Part shown: positions 49,076 through 61,369 of the stretch, one piece after another
How the letters are laid out: the number at the start of each line of letters is the position of its first letter
Numbering within the stretch: the first letter of the stretch is position 1
Assembly: GCA_905250125.1 (NCBI GenBank)
Contig: CAJNOL010000668.1
Location: 1-64,000, forward strand
Direction: 5' to 3'
Source of the DNA: Rotaria sordida
Lineage: Eukaryota > Rotifera > Eurotatoria > Philodinida > Philodinidae
DNA length: 64,000 bases
The notes under the pieces: model-generated
What the model was told of the DNA's origin: nothing
Seen by the model: only the letters and a program-made list of their open reading frames with translations
Database searches by the model: none
Made by a program: the position numbers and the translations under genes

Positions 49076-52000
49076 CTTGTAGTCCATGATCAGAAGAAGT
49101 GTATTGTTGTATTGAACTTTTCTCCCGTGACTTGCTAGACATTTCTGAAAAGAAAAGATTGATCATAATTCCTAACAAATCGTTGACATTTTAAGGATGT
49201 TCTCAAAGCATCTTCAGAAGATGATCAATATCGAAAGTTATCGATAAATATTTTATCTGAACATAGGTCTCGATGTAGAAGGAGCTAGAATTGGGTAATT
49301 TCATTCTTCTACTATCTTCATGTTTACGAAAATGTTGAACTGTAGTCAGAAAGTTGTCCGCCAAATTCTCAATTCCTTCCATATGTAAGAACTATTGAGA
49401 CTCTATTTGGATACAAAAAAAACTTTATTGAAAATTTTTACCTGCTCTAGGTGAAATTTCACCACCAAGAACATTCGCATGAATAGCACTCGACTTTTCG
49501 TGAATTTGTGCCTTTTTCAGAGCGAATTTTGATAAAACTGGAGATGCTATCTGCTTTTTTGAATATTCCTTCACTTCTTGAATTGATTTTTTTGCTTTTA
49601 GAGTTTCCACTTTGTCATATGCTATGGGTTCCATCTGTTGGAAAAGAGAAGGATCAGCATCAATTTCATAAGAGTTCGCTTCTTCTTCTAGTGCTTCATC
49701 AAATGAGCATATATGACCTTCTGTTTTTTCAGAAGTAACATTCATTATTAGGTTCTCGAATTTTGTGTGCACCTCCATTGGAACTTCATAATCATCAAAT
49801 AAACCAAAACTCATGCCTGCCTGACTTTCTTCACATTCTTCGTTTTGCACTGATTTAATTTCACTACATTCTAGTAGATCGTAATTCACTTAGAAAACAT
49901 AGAGAACATGAAAATGATTAAAATAATGTTTTGAACAAAGTAAATTTACCTGCCTGGGACGACATCAAACGTAAGGAATCATCTTTTACTTCATCTAAAC
50001 CGAAGTCAAATGAAAGCTTATTGTTACCCTTCATCTAGAATTAATCCAAACAATGTTTCATTTATGCTATAGAATTCACTTACAAATAGATCACCACCAT
50101 CTTCGTCACTGTAATATATTCCATCATCATCCTCAACGAGTGAATAGTTTTCCTCTTCTTCTTCTTCTTCTTCTTCTTCTTCTTCTTCCCTTTCTTCAAC
50201 AGTTGCATTTCGATGTTCTAAATCTTTTCTAATAAAAATATAATCGTACAAAACATAAATATCTCTCCATTTTCAACTTACAACATTTCAGTTCCAAGAC
50301 GTATATCAATTTCATCTAGTCGTTTTTCTAATATTTTTATTTCATCAGTTGTCGCATTTTTGATTTCATTCATTAAATCTATTAATATACATTCAATATT
50401 AACTAAGAATTTTAAGAAAAATTTCATATTTACCTTTCTGCATATTTTCTTCTAATTCTCGAGCTTTTTCTTTTTGTTTAAATGTTGTTCGATATGTATT
50501 AATAATTGTTAACATTAAATCATATTTTGCATCACCACCAAAACGATATGATATATTCTGACAAAGATTTTCATATTCATTTAATAAATCAATTTTATTT
50601 GCTATTGAAGCACTATCAAATAAACGTTTTCCATTAATTAATTTATCTTTAATTATATCAATTTGTGATCGATCACCATCCCAACCAATATATGGAAGTA
50701 AATCAATATTATTTTCAAGCATAACATCAAGTAATCGAACACCTGTTTCAAGTGCTTGTCCATCACGTTCTTCAATAGCTACAAAACTTGTAAATGAACT
50801 CACAACAGAATATTTCATACTAAGTTCAATTAAATTTTGTTTATATTGTTTTTTAATAAGTTCATTTTCACATTCATCATTATGTAATAAACCGTTTTCA
50901 TAATCTTGAATAATAGCACGAGCTGTTAAACAATGTAATATATACGTCCTCTTGTTTCAGTTATTTTATTACTAAATACAGTTGTTATATATTCTTGATT
51001 ATTTATTGTTGCTGTTAATGTTGCTTTATGACAATTTTGTATAAAACGATATACAGTTAAACGCATACCGTTAAACAATGAACGAATTATTTTTGGTGCT
51101 TGACTAGTAAATTTTTCTTGTTGATCATCAATTGTTCCATGCCAATCAATGGATATATTTGTTACACATGGTTGATGAATATGTTCAAGTATTTGAAGTA
51201 CTTTTGTTTTCCATCTTGAACGATAATTTGAATCAAATACAGTTATTAAACCACCACCATTTATTCCATTAGATAATTGTCTTAAATTATGTTTATTAGA
51301 TATTTCACCAATTGAACATGTAAATAAACGATCATAACGCATTGATGATCGACTTTCTAATAATATTAAAATAGATTGAAGATCATTGATATGTCCATCA
51401 GAGAGAAGAATAAATTGTCGACCGAGTTTAGATGAAGATGGTAAAAGAGAATATTGACGAAGTACAGAAAATAGATCAGTATTACCACGATGATCAAGTG
51501 AATGCTATAATAGATATAGATTTAAATATATAAAAAAAACAAAAACCAATGGACATGATTAAAATAAAACGATACCAACCAAAATAAAATGCTTAGCTTT
51601 ATCAATATTTTCTTTTGTATTTTGTGATGAAATAGGAAAACATTCATCATTATCTAAAATAAATAAATTAATGAGAAAAAAATTAATAAAAATAAAAATA
51701 TTGTTCTTGATTTACCTGATCCAAATGTAACAATATTAAAAAATATATTTTTATCATCAGTTTTCATATTTGTCAAAAATAAATGTGCTAATTGTTTTGC
51801 TTGTTGTACATGTTTTCCATCCATAGAATTTGATACATCAATAATAAAAATAATTTCTACGTATTCATTTGAATTATTGATCATTTCAAATTTTGGATAA
51901 AATGTTAACATACATGCTTGAGAATTTTCATCAATCAATTGATTATTAGTATTTGTATCGGATAAAACAAATGTTTCATTTAACATGCGTGGTAAATTAA

Positions 52001-55000
52001 CACTTTTTAATGTTATGGAAAGAATAAAATCTTTTTCAAGTAAAATATTATCAACAAGTTCAATCATAGCAAGACAATCAGTTATTTTTCGACGAAGTCG
52101 ATGTGTTGGTGAAAATAATTTTGTTATTTCATATGGCATACGTATTGATGCTTTAAGACTAAATTCAATTGATTTCATTGAAGAATTATCTTGTTCAAGA
52201 TTAATTGATGGAAGTATTGTTTGATCTTTGATTTCTAAAGCTTGTTTTGATTGCCATGAAGCTACTTTAGCTGGTAAACGAAATATAATATCATTATTTT
52301 CAATAGATAATTCAACAACATATGTAATTTTTATAATCACTTCACAATTAGCTGGTAAATTACCAACAGATACACTAAATACTTCAGGTTGTTCTTGATG
52401 CATTAAATATGCACCATGACCTTTTTCAATAGCTTCACGATATTCACGTTTAGCTTGTTCTTTTTCTTTAACAACACCTTTAATTATTTTATTATTAATA
52501 TGAGCTTCAAAACCACAAACAGAAGAATTTTCATCAAGAGGAAATATATATTTTGCTTCAATTGGTATTGAACTTGAATTATGATAAACTTGATAAAGAA
52601 CAATCTAAAATAATTTATAAAAAATGCTTTTTTTTCTTCGGAAAAGAAAATTATTTAATTTACTTCAGCAGTAACATCAATAAGTTGAGCACGAATATGA
52701 AAAGCTTTAAGTGGAACAACTTCACCTGACGATGGACAAATTAAACCATAATCTTGTTCTGCTACTTGAATTACTTCATCTTCGATTGTTGAAGGAATAT
52801 CCACTGAAACAAAATATATACATGTATAATTACTGCTTTATCAGCTGGAATACTAACGAAGAAACGTTTCTAAGTGTCAAATCGTTTATGAATCGAGGCT
52901 ATGTACATCACGTAGGTTCTAATGAGCTAAGAATACTCTGCAAACAGTTCGAGCTTATAGCTCATTACTGTCAAGATACTGTATTTTTCTAGCAGAAGGC
53001 CGTAGTCTTCATTAGGAATAGCAGAAAAACTAAGTTTGGAATTTCACCTTGAAACTTTACATAGAGACAGGCCTTAATGGAAATAGGTTATTGTAAAAGT
53101 TTCAGATCTTTTGATTACTTCTATTCTAAGATACAACTATGATGAAAGCATGTTTTTCACGCCATTCATATACAATAACAAATTCCAATGTTCTTATTTC
53201 AAAATAGGCGTAATCGAAAAATCTGAAATTTTCACAATAAGTTATTCTCATTAAGATCTCTGTTTATGCAAAGTTTCAAGTTGAAATTCGGAATTCAGTT
53301 TTCCTAATGTTTCTAAGGAATATCATGGCATTCTACTAAAAAATACGGTAAAAATATAGTATCTTGACAGTAATAACCTATTAGCTTGAACTCTTGTCAT
53401 GGTAATCATAGTTCATTAGAACCTACATGATGCACCTAGTCCCGACTCAAAAATAATATAACATTTAGAAATGTTATCTCATTAGTTTAAATCGTTTTTC
53501 TAATAATGTCTTATTCTTTTAAAATTTTTGCAGTTTGATTCCTTATCAATATGTATTTGATTATTAAGTTCGTTCCTTAATGTACGGAAAATAAAACCTA
53601 TGGAATAAATCTTGAACAGAAAATATCCAACAAGCAAATAATTATATGATTATCATTGAGCATATTTTTATTTTTCTTTCAGAGATTAGTGGAATTCTTT
53701 CCATGATTCTGAAGTATAACAATATCTTCGTTTTTCTATATTGCTAGAGATTGATCAAACATAAATATACAAATGGTTAATGAATTACAGAGATATCGAC
53801 TAGAAATTGCTCTTGTAACATTGTACTTAACCATGACCCATCTATAAATTTCAGTGTATAGTTTTTAGGGGAGAATATGTGAGCGAATTCCATCCCACTG
53901 ATCTAAAGAAAGGCTATTTACACGATGATATGCCCTGAGCCTACTCTATAGGTCTTTGAAATAGACTTTCTTCAGATCAGTATGTTGAAATTCTCTGAAA
54001 CTTTTTTTCCCCAAGCACTATTCACTTAGATCTATCTGAAGACGTAAGCAAACGTTTGAGATCTTCAATTGAGCCGAATCATTCATGAATCTCGCCTCAT
54101 TATTCATTCCAACTGTTTAGAGAGGAATTGAATGATTACCGAGATTTATTTTCGTTGGACTTACTTAAACTATGGAATTTATCTGAACTTTTCCTATTGA
54201 TAGTATATAATACATTTTCACTGTATCAAAAGAAAGCCATAGTTCTGAAGAGTCAACGTTCCGTTCACCCTCAGCTGATCCCCAGCTTTATGTGCCATTC
54301 TCGTCCTCGCTATCGGCTAGGCATCTGCCTTCAATCTAGTTTATTTCGTTTGATGATAACATAAATAACGAAATTTATTAAAAAAAATCCCCAAAATTTC
54401 CTACAAAAATAAATCTCGAAAGCTGTTGCTACGAGGATGACAAACGTCCAACCAATGATCAATATATTACAATTAAAATCTATTGAAGAGAACTAATGCG
54501 AAATCAAGACGAAATCTGAATGCTGATGTGTATTATGAATTATCTATGATTTGTTTGGAAAAAAACTGATTACCTTCATCTGACAATAATTTTGACTGAT
54601 TTGTTAAATAATCACGAATAATAGGTAATAATTTTAGTGATTGATCCATATTATCATATGGTATCCATGAAAGTTCAACAAGATAGAGTAATCGTTGTTG
54701 ATCAAGATTATAAATAACATATTCATCATCCTAAATAAACATCATAATAAAAATCTGATTGAAAATAATTATTTATTTCTTACGCTAAACTTTGAATTAT
54801 TTTCATCATTTCTTTTTACTCCATGTGTACTATGAAAATGTTCAGGTGGTTGAATTAAATTTGGTGCATATGAATAGAATTTTGCCGAATCTCCTAATGC
54901 TACTTGAGATATACATAATAATCGTCGATCAGGACGTGTTATACTTGGTTTTGTATATTTTAATGATGTTGAAACTGAATCAGAAAAATAAAGTCCATAT

Positions 55001-56910
55001 CCTAAACATCCAATATCAGTACGTGTAACTCCTAAATCATTAACAACCATTTTTGGCATAAGAAGACCGCTAAAAAGAAAACACAAAGAATTTGAATATA
55101 AAACTAAGAAAACAATGTTTTTTTCCGTTTTTTGTTTAATTTACCGTGATAAAATACCAAGAAAATTATTATATTTTGATCCATGAAAAAGTTGTTTTTG
55201 ATTAAAAAATGTTGAACGAAAATTCAATGCATCTGTTTGTTTAGCTACACTATATATTTGATGAATAATTACTTGTTCATTTCTACAAAAAATATAAAAA
55301 TTTTGATAATTACAAACAAGACAAAAAAAAAAAAAAAATACGAACGAATTCGTTGATGAAGAAATCATTTTACTAATTGTAGCGTATTCATGTGTATCAC
55401 TCTTTACAGTTTCTATATGACATTTTAATGCCCGATATTTTGCTTCAATTGATGCTTTTATATTCCAATTTGTTAATTCATTTATAGTAACCATATCGCG
55501 TAGCATCTAAACTTTGAAAAACGAAAAAAACTAGAAAAAATTTAAAATAAAATTTCTACCTGACATAAATCTAATTTATCAATTAATGCACGACGATTAT
55601 TAATAAGATCGATAACAAATGATTGTTGATGAGGAATAAGCGAATAGAAACGAATTTCTGCTTCTAATGGCGATTTACTATCAGATTTGATTTCAAGTAA
55701 AGCAGCTTCTGCTTCAATAATCTAACAATAATAAGAAACAAATAATAAAATTTTTTTTTTAATGTTTTTCTCCTACTGTTTTAAGAGCAATTGTTTCTGG
55801 TTGTATAGAAAGTATTTTATTTAAATCACCAATTGATTCAATCCAAAGTGATTCAACTAATTGACAAACATTATCATCAAGCATTTGTGTATCAATTCGA
55901 TGAAGAAATAATGACTAAAAATTAATTGAATTTTTTTCAAGAGGGAAAAAAACAAGCATTTTTATATTTATCTTACACGTAATAATAATTTCGAACCTAA
56001 TTTATCCGGTAATAAATCACGAATTCGTGTTATTCGTGGCATTGTTACAATACGATTATAATATAAAGCATATAATTGATGTAATTCATTAATATCATGA
56101 CTAAATGCATATTGAATTAAAGATATTTTACCTTTTAAATTTGTTATTGTTTGTTTTTCATAACGAAATCTTAATCGATAATCATTATTTGTTTGATTAT
56201 TATATTCTTCAGGAATAATTTGAACTTCAAGAACAAAATAAACATCAGAATTTTCATTTGTTTCCTATTTTACGAGAAAATAAATCAACAATAAATTTAT
56301 TTTTCAACAAATATTTACTTTAAAAATTGCCCATTTACTAATTTCAGCATGTGTTAATTCATCAAATCGTGGTAGTTTAACATCATCAGAATTCCAAATT
56401 TTAATTTTTGACAAATCTAATTTAACAGGTTTTATTATACTACCGGAAGGATTTCCTCCATCTATGAGAAAACAAAAGATAGAATAATTTTTTATATTTC
56501 AATGAAATCAATTTATTAACCCGTAATAGATATAGTACCACTTTTTGAAAAATTTTCTTTATCTTCTGCTGACGTTACAATAAATCGTTTAATATCAATA
56601 GAATTATTTTCATTGGGTAATTTACGATATTCATAAATATATTCAACATTTACTAATGGTATACCGAACTGTTTAGCTCGACGAGTTTTATATGTATCAA
56701 TATCATTAGAAACCAAAACATAATCAGTCTAGAGAAAATTATATTTAATTATATTTAAATATGAAATTAATTAAAACATACACTGGCTGTTAAAATATAT
56801 GAAATATGAGCATTTTGTTTATGTAAATAATTAATAAGTTCTTGTTTAGTTTTGAAACGAATATCTCGACCAAGCTCAAGTACAAATGTCTTACCATTTA
56901 ATGGTGACAT
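44507..56910 (-). CDS. Vault PARP (PARP4)-like protein with an Hsp70 substrate-binding domain
   Basis: 26 exons from ATG 56910 to stop 44507, about 2416 aa after allowing for one 2-bp frame break; human PARP4 is 1724 aa. Domains: BRCT 1-95 (GKTFVLELG, then QFGIPLVNVEYI); PARP regulatory and catalytic about 200-600, with the H-Y-E residues at about His444 (LFHGS), Tyr482 (GLYFS) and Glu554 (DDEYVIYN); VIT about 610-740; VWA about 900-1060, with MIDAS DVSNS and LSDGH; SFVAIEERD after it; a run of Glu; 23 Gln then FG/Pro-rich sequence about 1590-2030; Hsp70 substrate-binding beta domain about 2070-2200 (LLDVTPLSLGIED, RRNTTIPF, IRIFSGE, DIDCNGLLQVEAEE); and the PARP4 C-terminal domain about 2240-2416 (DLIATM-like HLIATGIILLELLLQ). 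By family it makes ADP-ribose on vault particles. Frame breaks at about 50936-50946. Confidence 0.88.
45243..46247. repeat. Foldback within an intron of the vault-PARP-like gene
   Basis: Fills the 1089-bp intron 45189-46277. Left arm about 45243-45510, right arm about 45925-46247. TATACGAGGCATTCAATA on the left is answered by TATTGAGTGCCTCGTATA on the right; CTATCTCAATATAATATTAT and the ACTTTTTACCACTATCAT region are likewise answered. Arms are interrupted by indels. Confidence 0.8.
46951..47604. repeat. Foldback within an intron of the vault-PARP-like gene
   Basis: Fills most of the 739-bp intron 46927-47665. Left arm about 46951-47235, right arm about 47299-47604, loop about 60 bp, G-rich. 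GACCTTGGACATTTTTAGTC (left) and GACTAAAAATGTCCAAGGTC (right) are exact complements; arms are near 90 percent alike by eye. Confidence 0.92.
49005..49073 (-). repeat. Glutamine-coding trinucleotide repeat
   Basis: 23 CAA/CAG codons on the minus strand within the vault-PARP-like gene, opening its FG/Pro-rich segment. Confidence 0.95.
50151..50189 (-). repeat. Glutamate-coding trinucleotide repeat
   Basis: Run of GAA/GAG codons (about 12 Glu) in the exon 50084-50228 of the vault-PARP-like gene. Confidence 0.9.
52860..53480. repeat. Nearly loop-less foldback in an intron of the vault-PARP-like gene
   Basis: In the 1770-bp intron 52804-54573. Left arm about 52860-53155, right arm about 53162-53480, with almost no loop. 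CAAGATACTGTATTTTT, CATTAGGAATAGCAGAAAAA and CTTGAAACTTT on the left are answered in reverse complement on the right. Arms are about 80-85 percent alike by eye. Confidence 0.85.
54140..54360. repeat. Dispersed repeat (family B), copy 2
   Basis: In the same long intron, same orientation as 5041-5250. Shared words: ATGGAATTTATCT, CTATTGATAGTATATAAT, ACTGTATCAA, TTCTGAAG, TTCCGT, TCTCGTCCT and GGCATCTG. Confidence 0.6.
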
Positions 56911-57373
56911 AGATGATGATATTACTATCAAGTAAAGACTGAGAAAAAGTTATAGGGAATAAACGTGCCTTTTATATTTTATATTTTTTGTTAACGATTG
57001 AGAGAAAAGAATAGAAATCCAAGCATAACATTCAATGACTCACATGTTATATGACAATGATAGCCGAAAGAGAAAGGCGGCAAGCAAAGAGTATTGCCTT
57101 GTTTTTTACTGTTCTTTCACCATATGTCAGGAATACTGTTCTTGCACAAGTCAATGAAATTTTTCGTTAATAATCTTCAGGTTTTTTTTTTTATTATATG
57201 ATGAGATATATTATTTATAATAATAAACAAGAAGATAAATAAAATTAAAAAAAAAAAAAACAACAACAAAATGAAAAAATACATTCTTTTAATCAATATT
57301 ATTCTCTCTCTTTATGTTAACTTGCATTTGTAGTAATTCAAGATGAACTTCTTTCTTGATAGATATTATTTCG
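56911..57373. other. Spacer between UBAC1 and the vault-PARP-like gene
   Basis: 463 bp of AT-rich sequence with poly-A/T runs. It must hold the UBAC1 3' end and the promoter of the vault-PARP-like gene; no specific site is recognised. Confidence 0.5.
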
Positions 57374-59100
57374 TCAAGTACTACTTAATACATAGATCGG
57401 ATATCTTTCAGCATTATAAATACGACTTATTTGTAATAACATATTTCCAACTTCTGGATCATTTAAATAAGTTGTTATTGTACTTGGATTTTCATATAAT
57501 TGAAGCATAACTAAATGGAAAATTTTCAATTTCAATAATATTAATTATTAAAAATAAAAAAATCTACCTAAAAATATCTTTGGATTATTAATTGCTCGTT
57601 GAATAACTGAATTTTCCATAATAGCTTGAAACATATTTGAATTTGGATCAAGACCTTGTTCATTAATAGCATCGAGTATATTTTGTTGTTCTTTATCAGT
57701 AATAAGATATTCACACTAAAAGAAAAAACAAAAATTTACAGATAAATATTAATGAAAAAGAAATTCTTTTTTTTCATACAGCTAAATTTCCATTATTATA
57801 ACATATTCGTAAAGCATGTATTATATCATCATGATTAAAACCCATATCTTCTAATGATTGAATGGCCTATTTAAAAATAAAAGAAAATTTTTTCAATTAA
57901 TCATAATTGTTTTTTTTTTACTAATGAATTTGGTTGAAAACATTTTTTTCGAAATTCTCGAAATGGTATAAATGGACCGTTACGTGAATAGAAAAATTTT
58001 GTTTTATGCAAGTTTTTTCTTCCTTTTTCATTATCATCGGTATCTTTTTCGGTTAAAAGTAATTTCATAGCAGCATTTAAATCATATCTTAACAAAAAAC
58101 AAAAATATTAAAATTCTATAAAAATAATTTATTCTTGTAATTATTCTTCTAACTTTGTTCGTTCAAGAGCTTGTTGTGCTTGCTGTTCAGTAAATCCCAT
58201 ATTAACTAGTTTTTCTATCTGATTTTGATGTTTTTCTGTATGATTTGAATCTGTTCTCGGTGATTTTGAAAGAATTTCTACAAAATACAATAAATGAGAA
58301 AAAACAAACAAATTTAAAATTAAGAAAACAATATACCTTCAGCTTCCTGAAAGATATTTTCAGCATCTGCACAATACCAAAGTAATTTGTGTGATGTTTC
58401 AATCAGTGTAAGTAATACACGACTAAGATCAGTACGAAACTAAATATTATGGAATTCATTTTTTTCTTTGAAAGTAGGAGAGAGACATAATTAAGAATTG
58501 AATATTACTTCTGTTCTCCCTGCTAGATGTTGAGATCGAGAAAGTGAATATGTAGGTAGTGGAAGATCTTGTGTTCGAAATTCGATTAAATTTTGATTTA
58601 TAGAAGAAGGTTCGAATGTCTATATAGTCAAATATATATATAGATTTTGAAGAATGGAGTTTTGTCGTTATACTTGTTCAGCTTTCGATGGTTGTTGAGA
58701 TACTTTTGCTGCTAGAAGATACTCATCTAGAAAAAAAAACAAACATTCATGAAGAATAAATTAATATTTCTTGACGAATAATCCAACCTCCATCTTTAAC
58801 ATCTTCTTGACTTAAAGTTTTCTGTTCATCAATAATTTTTTTTGTTTCAATCGATATTAATTTATAATTATCCATTTCATTCAATTGTATGCTACGCATT
58901 GAACAATCATATTTCGATAAATTACTATTATTATTTTTTAATAAAAATTGTATAGCTAAATATTTAACATATGCAAAAGTTGTATTCTCAGCTGGAAATG
59001 TATCTTGAAAAATTGCACCAGTTTTTGACCAAATTATGAGCATAATATTTTTTGATTGATCATCACGAACATCGAATATTGCACTTGTTGCTTCTGCCAT
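57374..59100 (-). CDS. UBAC1: Ubiquitin-associated domain-containing protein 1 (KPC2)
   Basis: Nine exons on the minus strand (58788-59100, 58674-58726, 58509-58619, 58337-58439, 58154-58277, 57922-58087, 57780-57866, 57568-57715, 57374-57510) join in phase to 413 aa; human UBAC1 is 405 aa. By family it is the non-catalytic subunit of the KPC ubiquitin ligase and delivers substrates to the proteasome. A ubiquitin-like N-terminal region (about 1-105) is followed by the helix FRTDLSRVLLTLIETSHKLL, UBA domain 1 (KLVNMGFTEQQAQQALERTK), UBA domain 2 (SLEDMGFNHDDIIHALRICY) and the STI1-like end (DPNSNMFQAIMENSVIQRAI, then NMLLQISRIYNAE). Order and spacing match the vertebrate protein. Confidence 0.93.
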
Positions 59101-59718
59101 TTTAATTTATAAATAAAAAAAAAAACAAAAGAGAAAAATCTAGAAAAAAATGAACCAAAAAAAAATTTTTTGTTTTTGCTTTTTGTCTGTTGCATTCGAA
59201 AGAAATACGAAAAGAAAACTTTGTTACAACAGAAACACACACAAAAAAAGAAAAGAAGAAGACATTTTCTCTCATTTCGGCCTTATACATATATCTGTTA
59301 GTTGAGAGAGAGAACAGGGGTAACAAGAGCACACAAATACACACACAAACAAATAAACGAAAACAAAAAAAAGAAGAAAAGAGAGACAAATATGAAATGA
59401 TAATCTTCGAGTTTTTTTTTTTCTTGTCTTATTTTCGAAATACATATCAGTGTTGAAGTTTATAATAAGAATAAACTAGACAAAAGATAGAGTCAATGTA
59501 TACAAGTTAAACAATATACTCACATAAACGTACAGAAAAAGAAAAACTTATTTACAGAGACAAACTACAGTGATCATCAATTACATGTGGAGAAGTATAT
59601 GCGAACTATGTAAAAAAAAAAAAAAAACAAAAAAAAAAAAAAAGAAAAGCAAAAGCATTATTTGGTTTGTCTCTCTTCTTTTTTTTTCTCTCTTTTCGTT
59701 GTATGTTTACGATAATGA
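59101..59718. other. Spacer between UBAC1 and the next gene
   Basis: Purine-rich on the plus strand with AC-rich and poly-A runs. Several open frames on both strands here are low-complexity artefacts. Confidence 0.5.
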
Positions 59719-61369
59719 TTAATTTAAATTAAGATACTGCCCATTTTCTTTAAGCCAATCGACAGCACAAGCTTTCACATGCGCCGTTATTCCTTGACAT
59801 TTGAGTGATTTTCGACATTGAACATTTGGCTAAAGAAAATAATGTATTGTATTCAAAACATTTTAATCAATTTTTAGTTTATTATTAAATAAGTTCATGT
59901 AGAATTATATAAAATAGAACGAGTTTGTAAATTAATTCTATCATATAACGATTCTTTTAAGCACATAGTATTATATATGATGTGACCTAAACTAACTAGA
60001 ATTCGGATAAACTTAATCTATACAATTCAATTTATGCTGAGTTCAATTTTTTATGAGATTATCATAGAACATATACTATTGCATGAATATATAATGTTGA
60101 TTTATTGTTTTTTGAATTTAATTTTAAATGAATAGATCATAGTAAATATTTCGAAGAAGAGAAAGGCTGATTTTTGAAAAAAGACAATTGTTGATGATGA
60201 TTATCTATTTGTTCGTTTCTCATCAAAATTCAAATATTTGTTTTTACTAATGAAATAAATCAAAGCAATTTTCAGATAAGTTTTTATTGAAAAAGTCTTC
60301 TATCCTTTAAGAACAAAGAGAATAAAGTTTTGCTTTTTTTTTTAAAAATTACTCAGCAAAGATTTCAATTGAATATCCTTTCGATCGAAATTTTTTTTTC
60401 TGTAAATCTTCAATGAGTAATATTTTAGAAATTAAAACAAATCTTTAATCTAAATTCTTTTTTCTGTTTTATACTTACACATTCGTATTCTCCTTCAGCA
60501 TTTTTCATTAATAAAGTCACAATTTTATTTTTACCACTTCGTCGTTTTTTAACTACATTAACTGCTAGCTGCTGTGATGATCGATCTTGATGATGTGAAT
60601 TTGTTTGATGATGATTACCATGTCCACTACTTGTATGATGTGGTTGATGATGTGATGGAAGTTTATTTGGATTAGTTGTACCACTACCATTTTGTTGCGC
60701 AGGTAAATTATGATGTGCAATATGATGATTTGTTGCACCAGCAGCAAGTGCAGCAGCAGCAGCTGCAGCTGTTGATGCTGCTGCAGCTTGTTGTTGTGTT
60801 GTTTGACTAATATAACCACATTGATGTTGTATAAGTGCTGCTTGTGACATAGAAATTTTTCCAACTGTAGCCCATCGTTCAAGTAATTCACATAGTGTAC
60901 GTTGTTTTTCATCTAGTACTTGTGCTGTCGTTGATGTTGGTTGTTGTTGAGATGTTGTTAATAATGCACGAATATTTGCTTTGACTATATTCGTTTCTAT
61001 TTATATCATTAAAAAAACAAAAAAATTAAACTAAGAAAAGAAAAGAAAAAACTGAACGTTCTATTTACCATTAATTAATTGTTCAATTTCATATCGTAAT
61101 AAATTTTCATGTTCATGTATATGATCAATACAAAGTAATAAATGACAATGTGGACCTGAGATTAAAGCAGAAAAAAAAAACATATTCAAGTTAAATGAAT
61201 AGAAAATCTTACAAGAAACATAAAGATTTCTTGAACATGTTAATAAACCATTTTCATTTCTATGTTGACATTTAACTGATATTGTTTGGCATATACCAGA
61301 AAAATAAAGTGACGATGCTTGATCATCAGCTGCTTGTTGTGTTGCAGCCATATGTGTACCGGCTGCCAT
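59719..61369 (-). CDS. Unknown Cys/His-containing protein with Ala- and His-rich linker
   Basis: Four exons (61213-61369, 61069-61155, 60479-60996, 59719-59829) join in phase to 290 aa. The N-terminal part has paired Cys/His residues (ISVKCQHRNENGLLTC, YVSCPHCHLLLCIDHIHEHE) that could bind zinc. A helix-like segment (DEKQRTLCELLERWATVGKI) follows, then a Gln/Ala-rich and a His/Asn/Ser-rich linker (about 140-220), a basic patch (VVKKRRSGKNK) that could be a nuclear signal, and a C-terminal Cys pair (PNVQCRKSLKCQGITAHVKA). The last intron, 59830-60478, is long (649 bp), so the final exon is the least certain. I recognise no named family; a nuclear zinc-binding protein is a guess. Confidence 0.68.

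Noticed and set aside
60565..60912. 115-aa minus-strand frame rich in His, Ile and Gln
   Set aside because: Shadow of the Ala/His-rich exon of the 290-aa protein.
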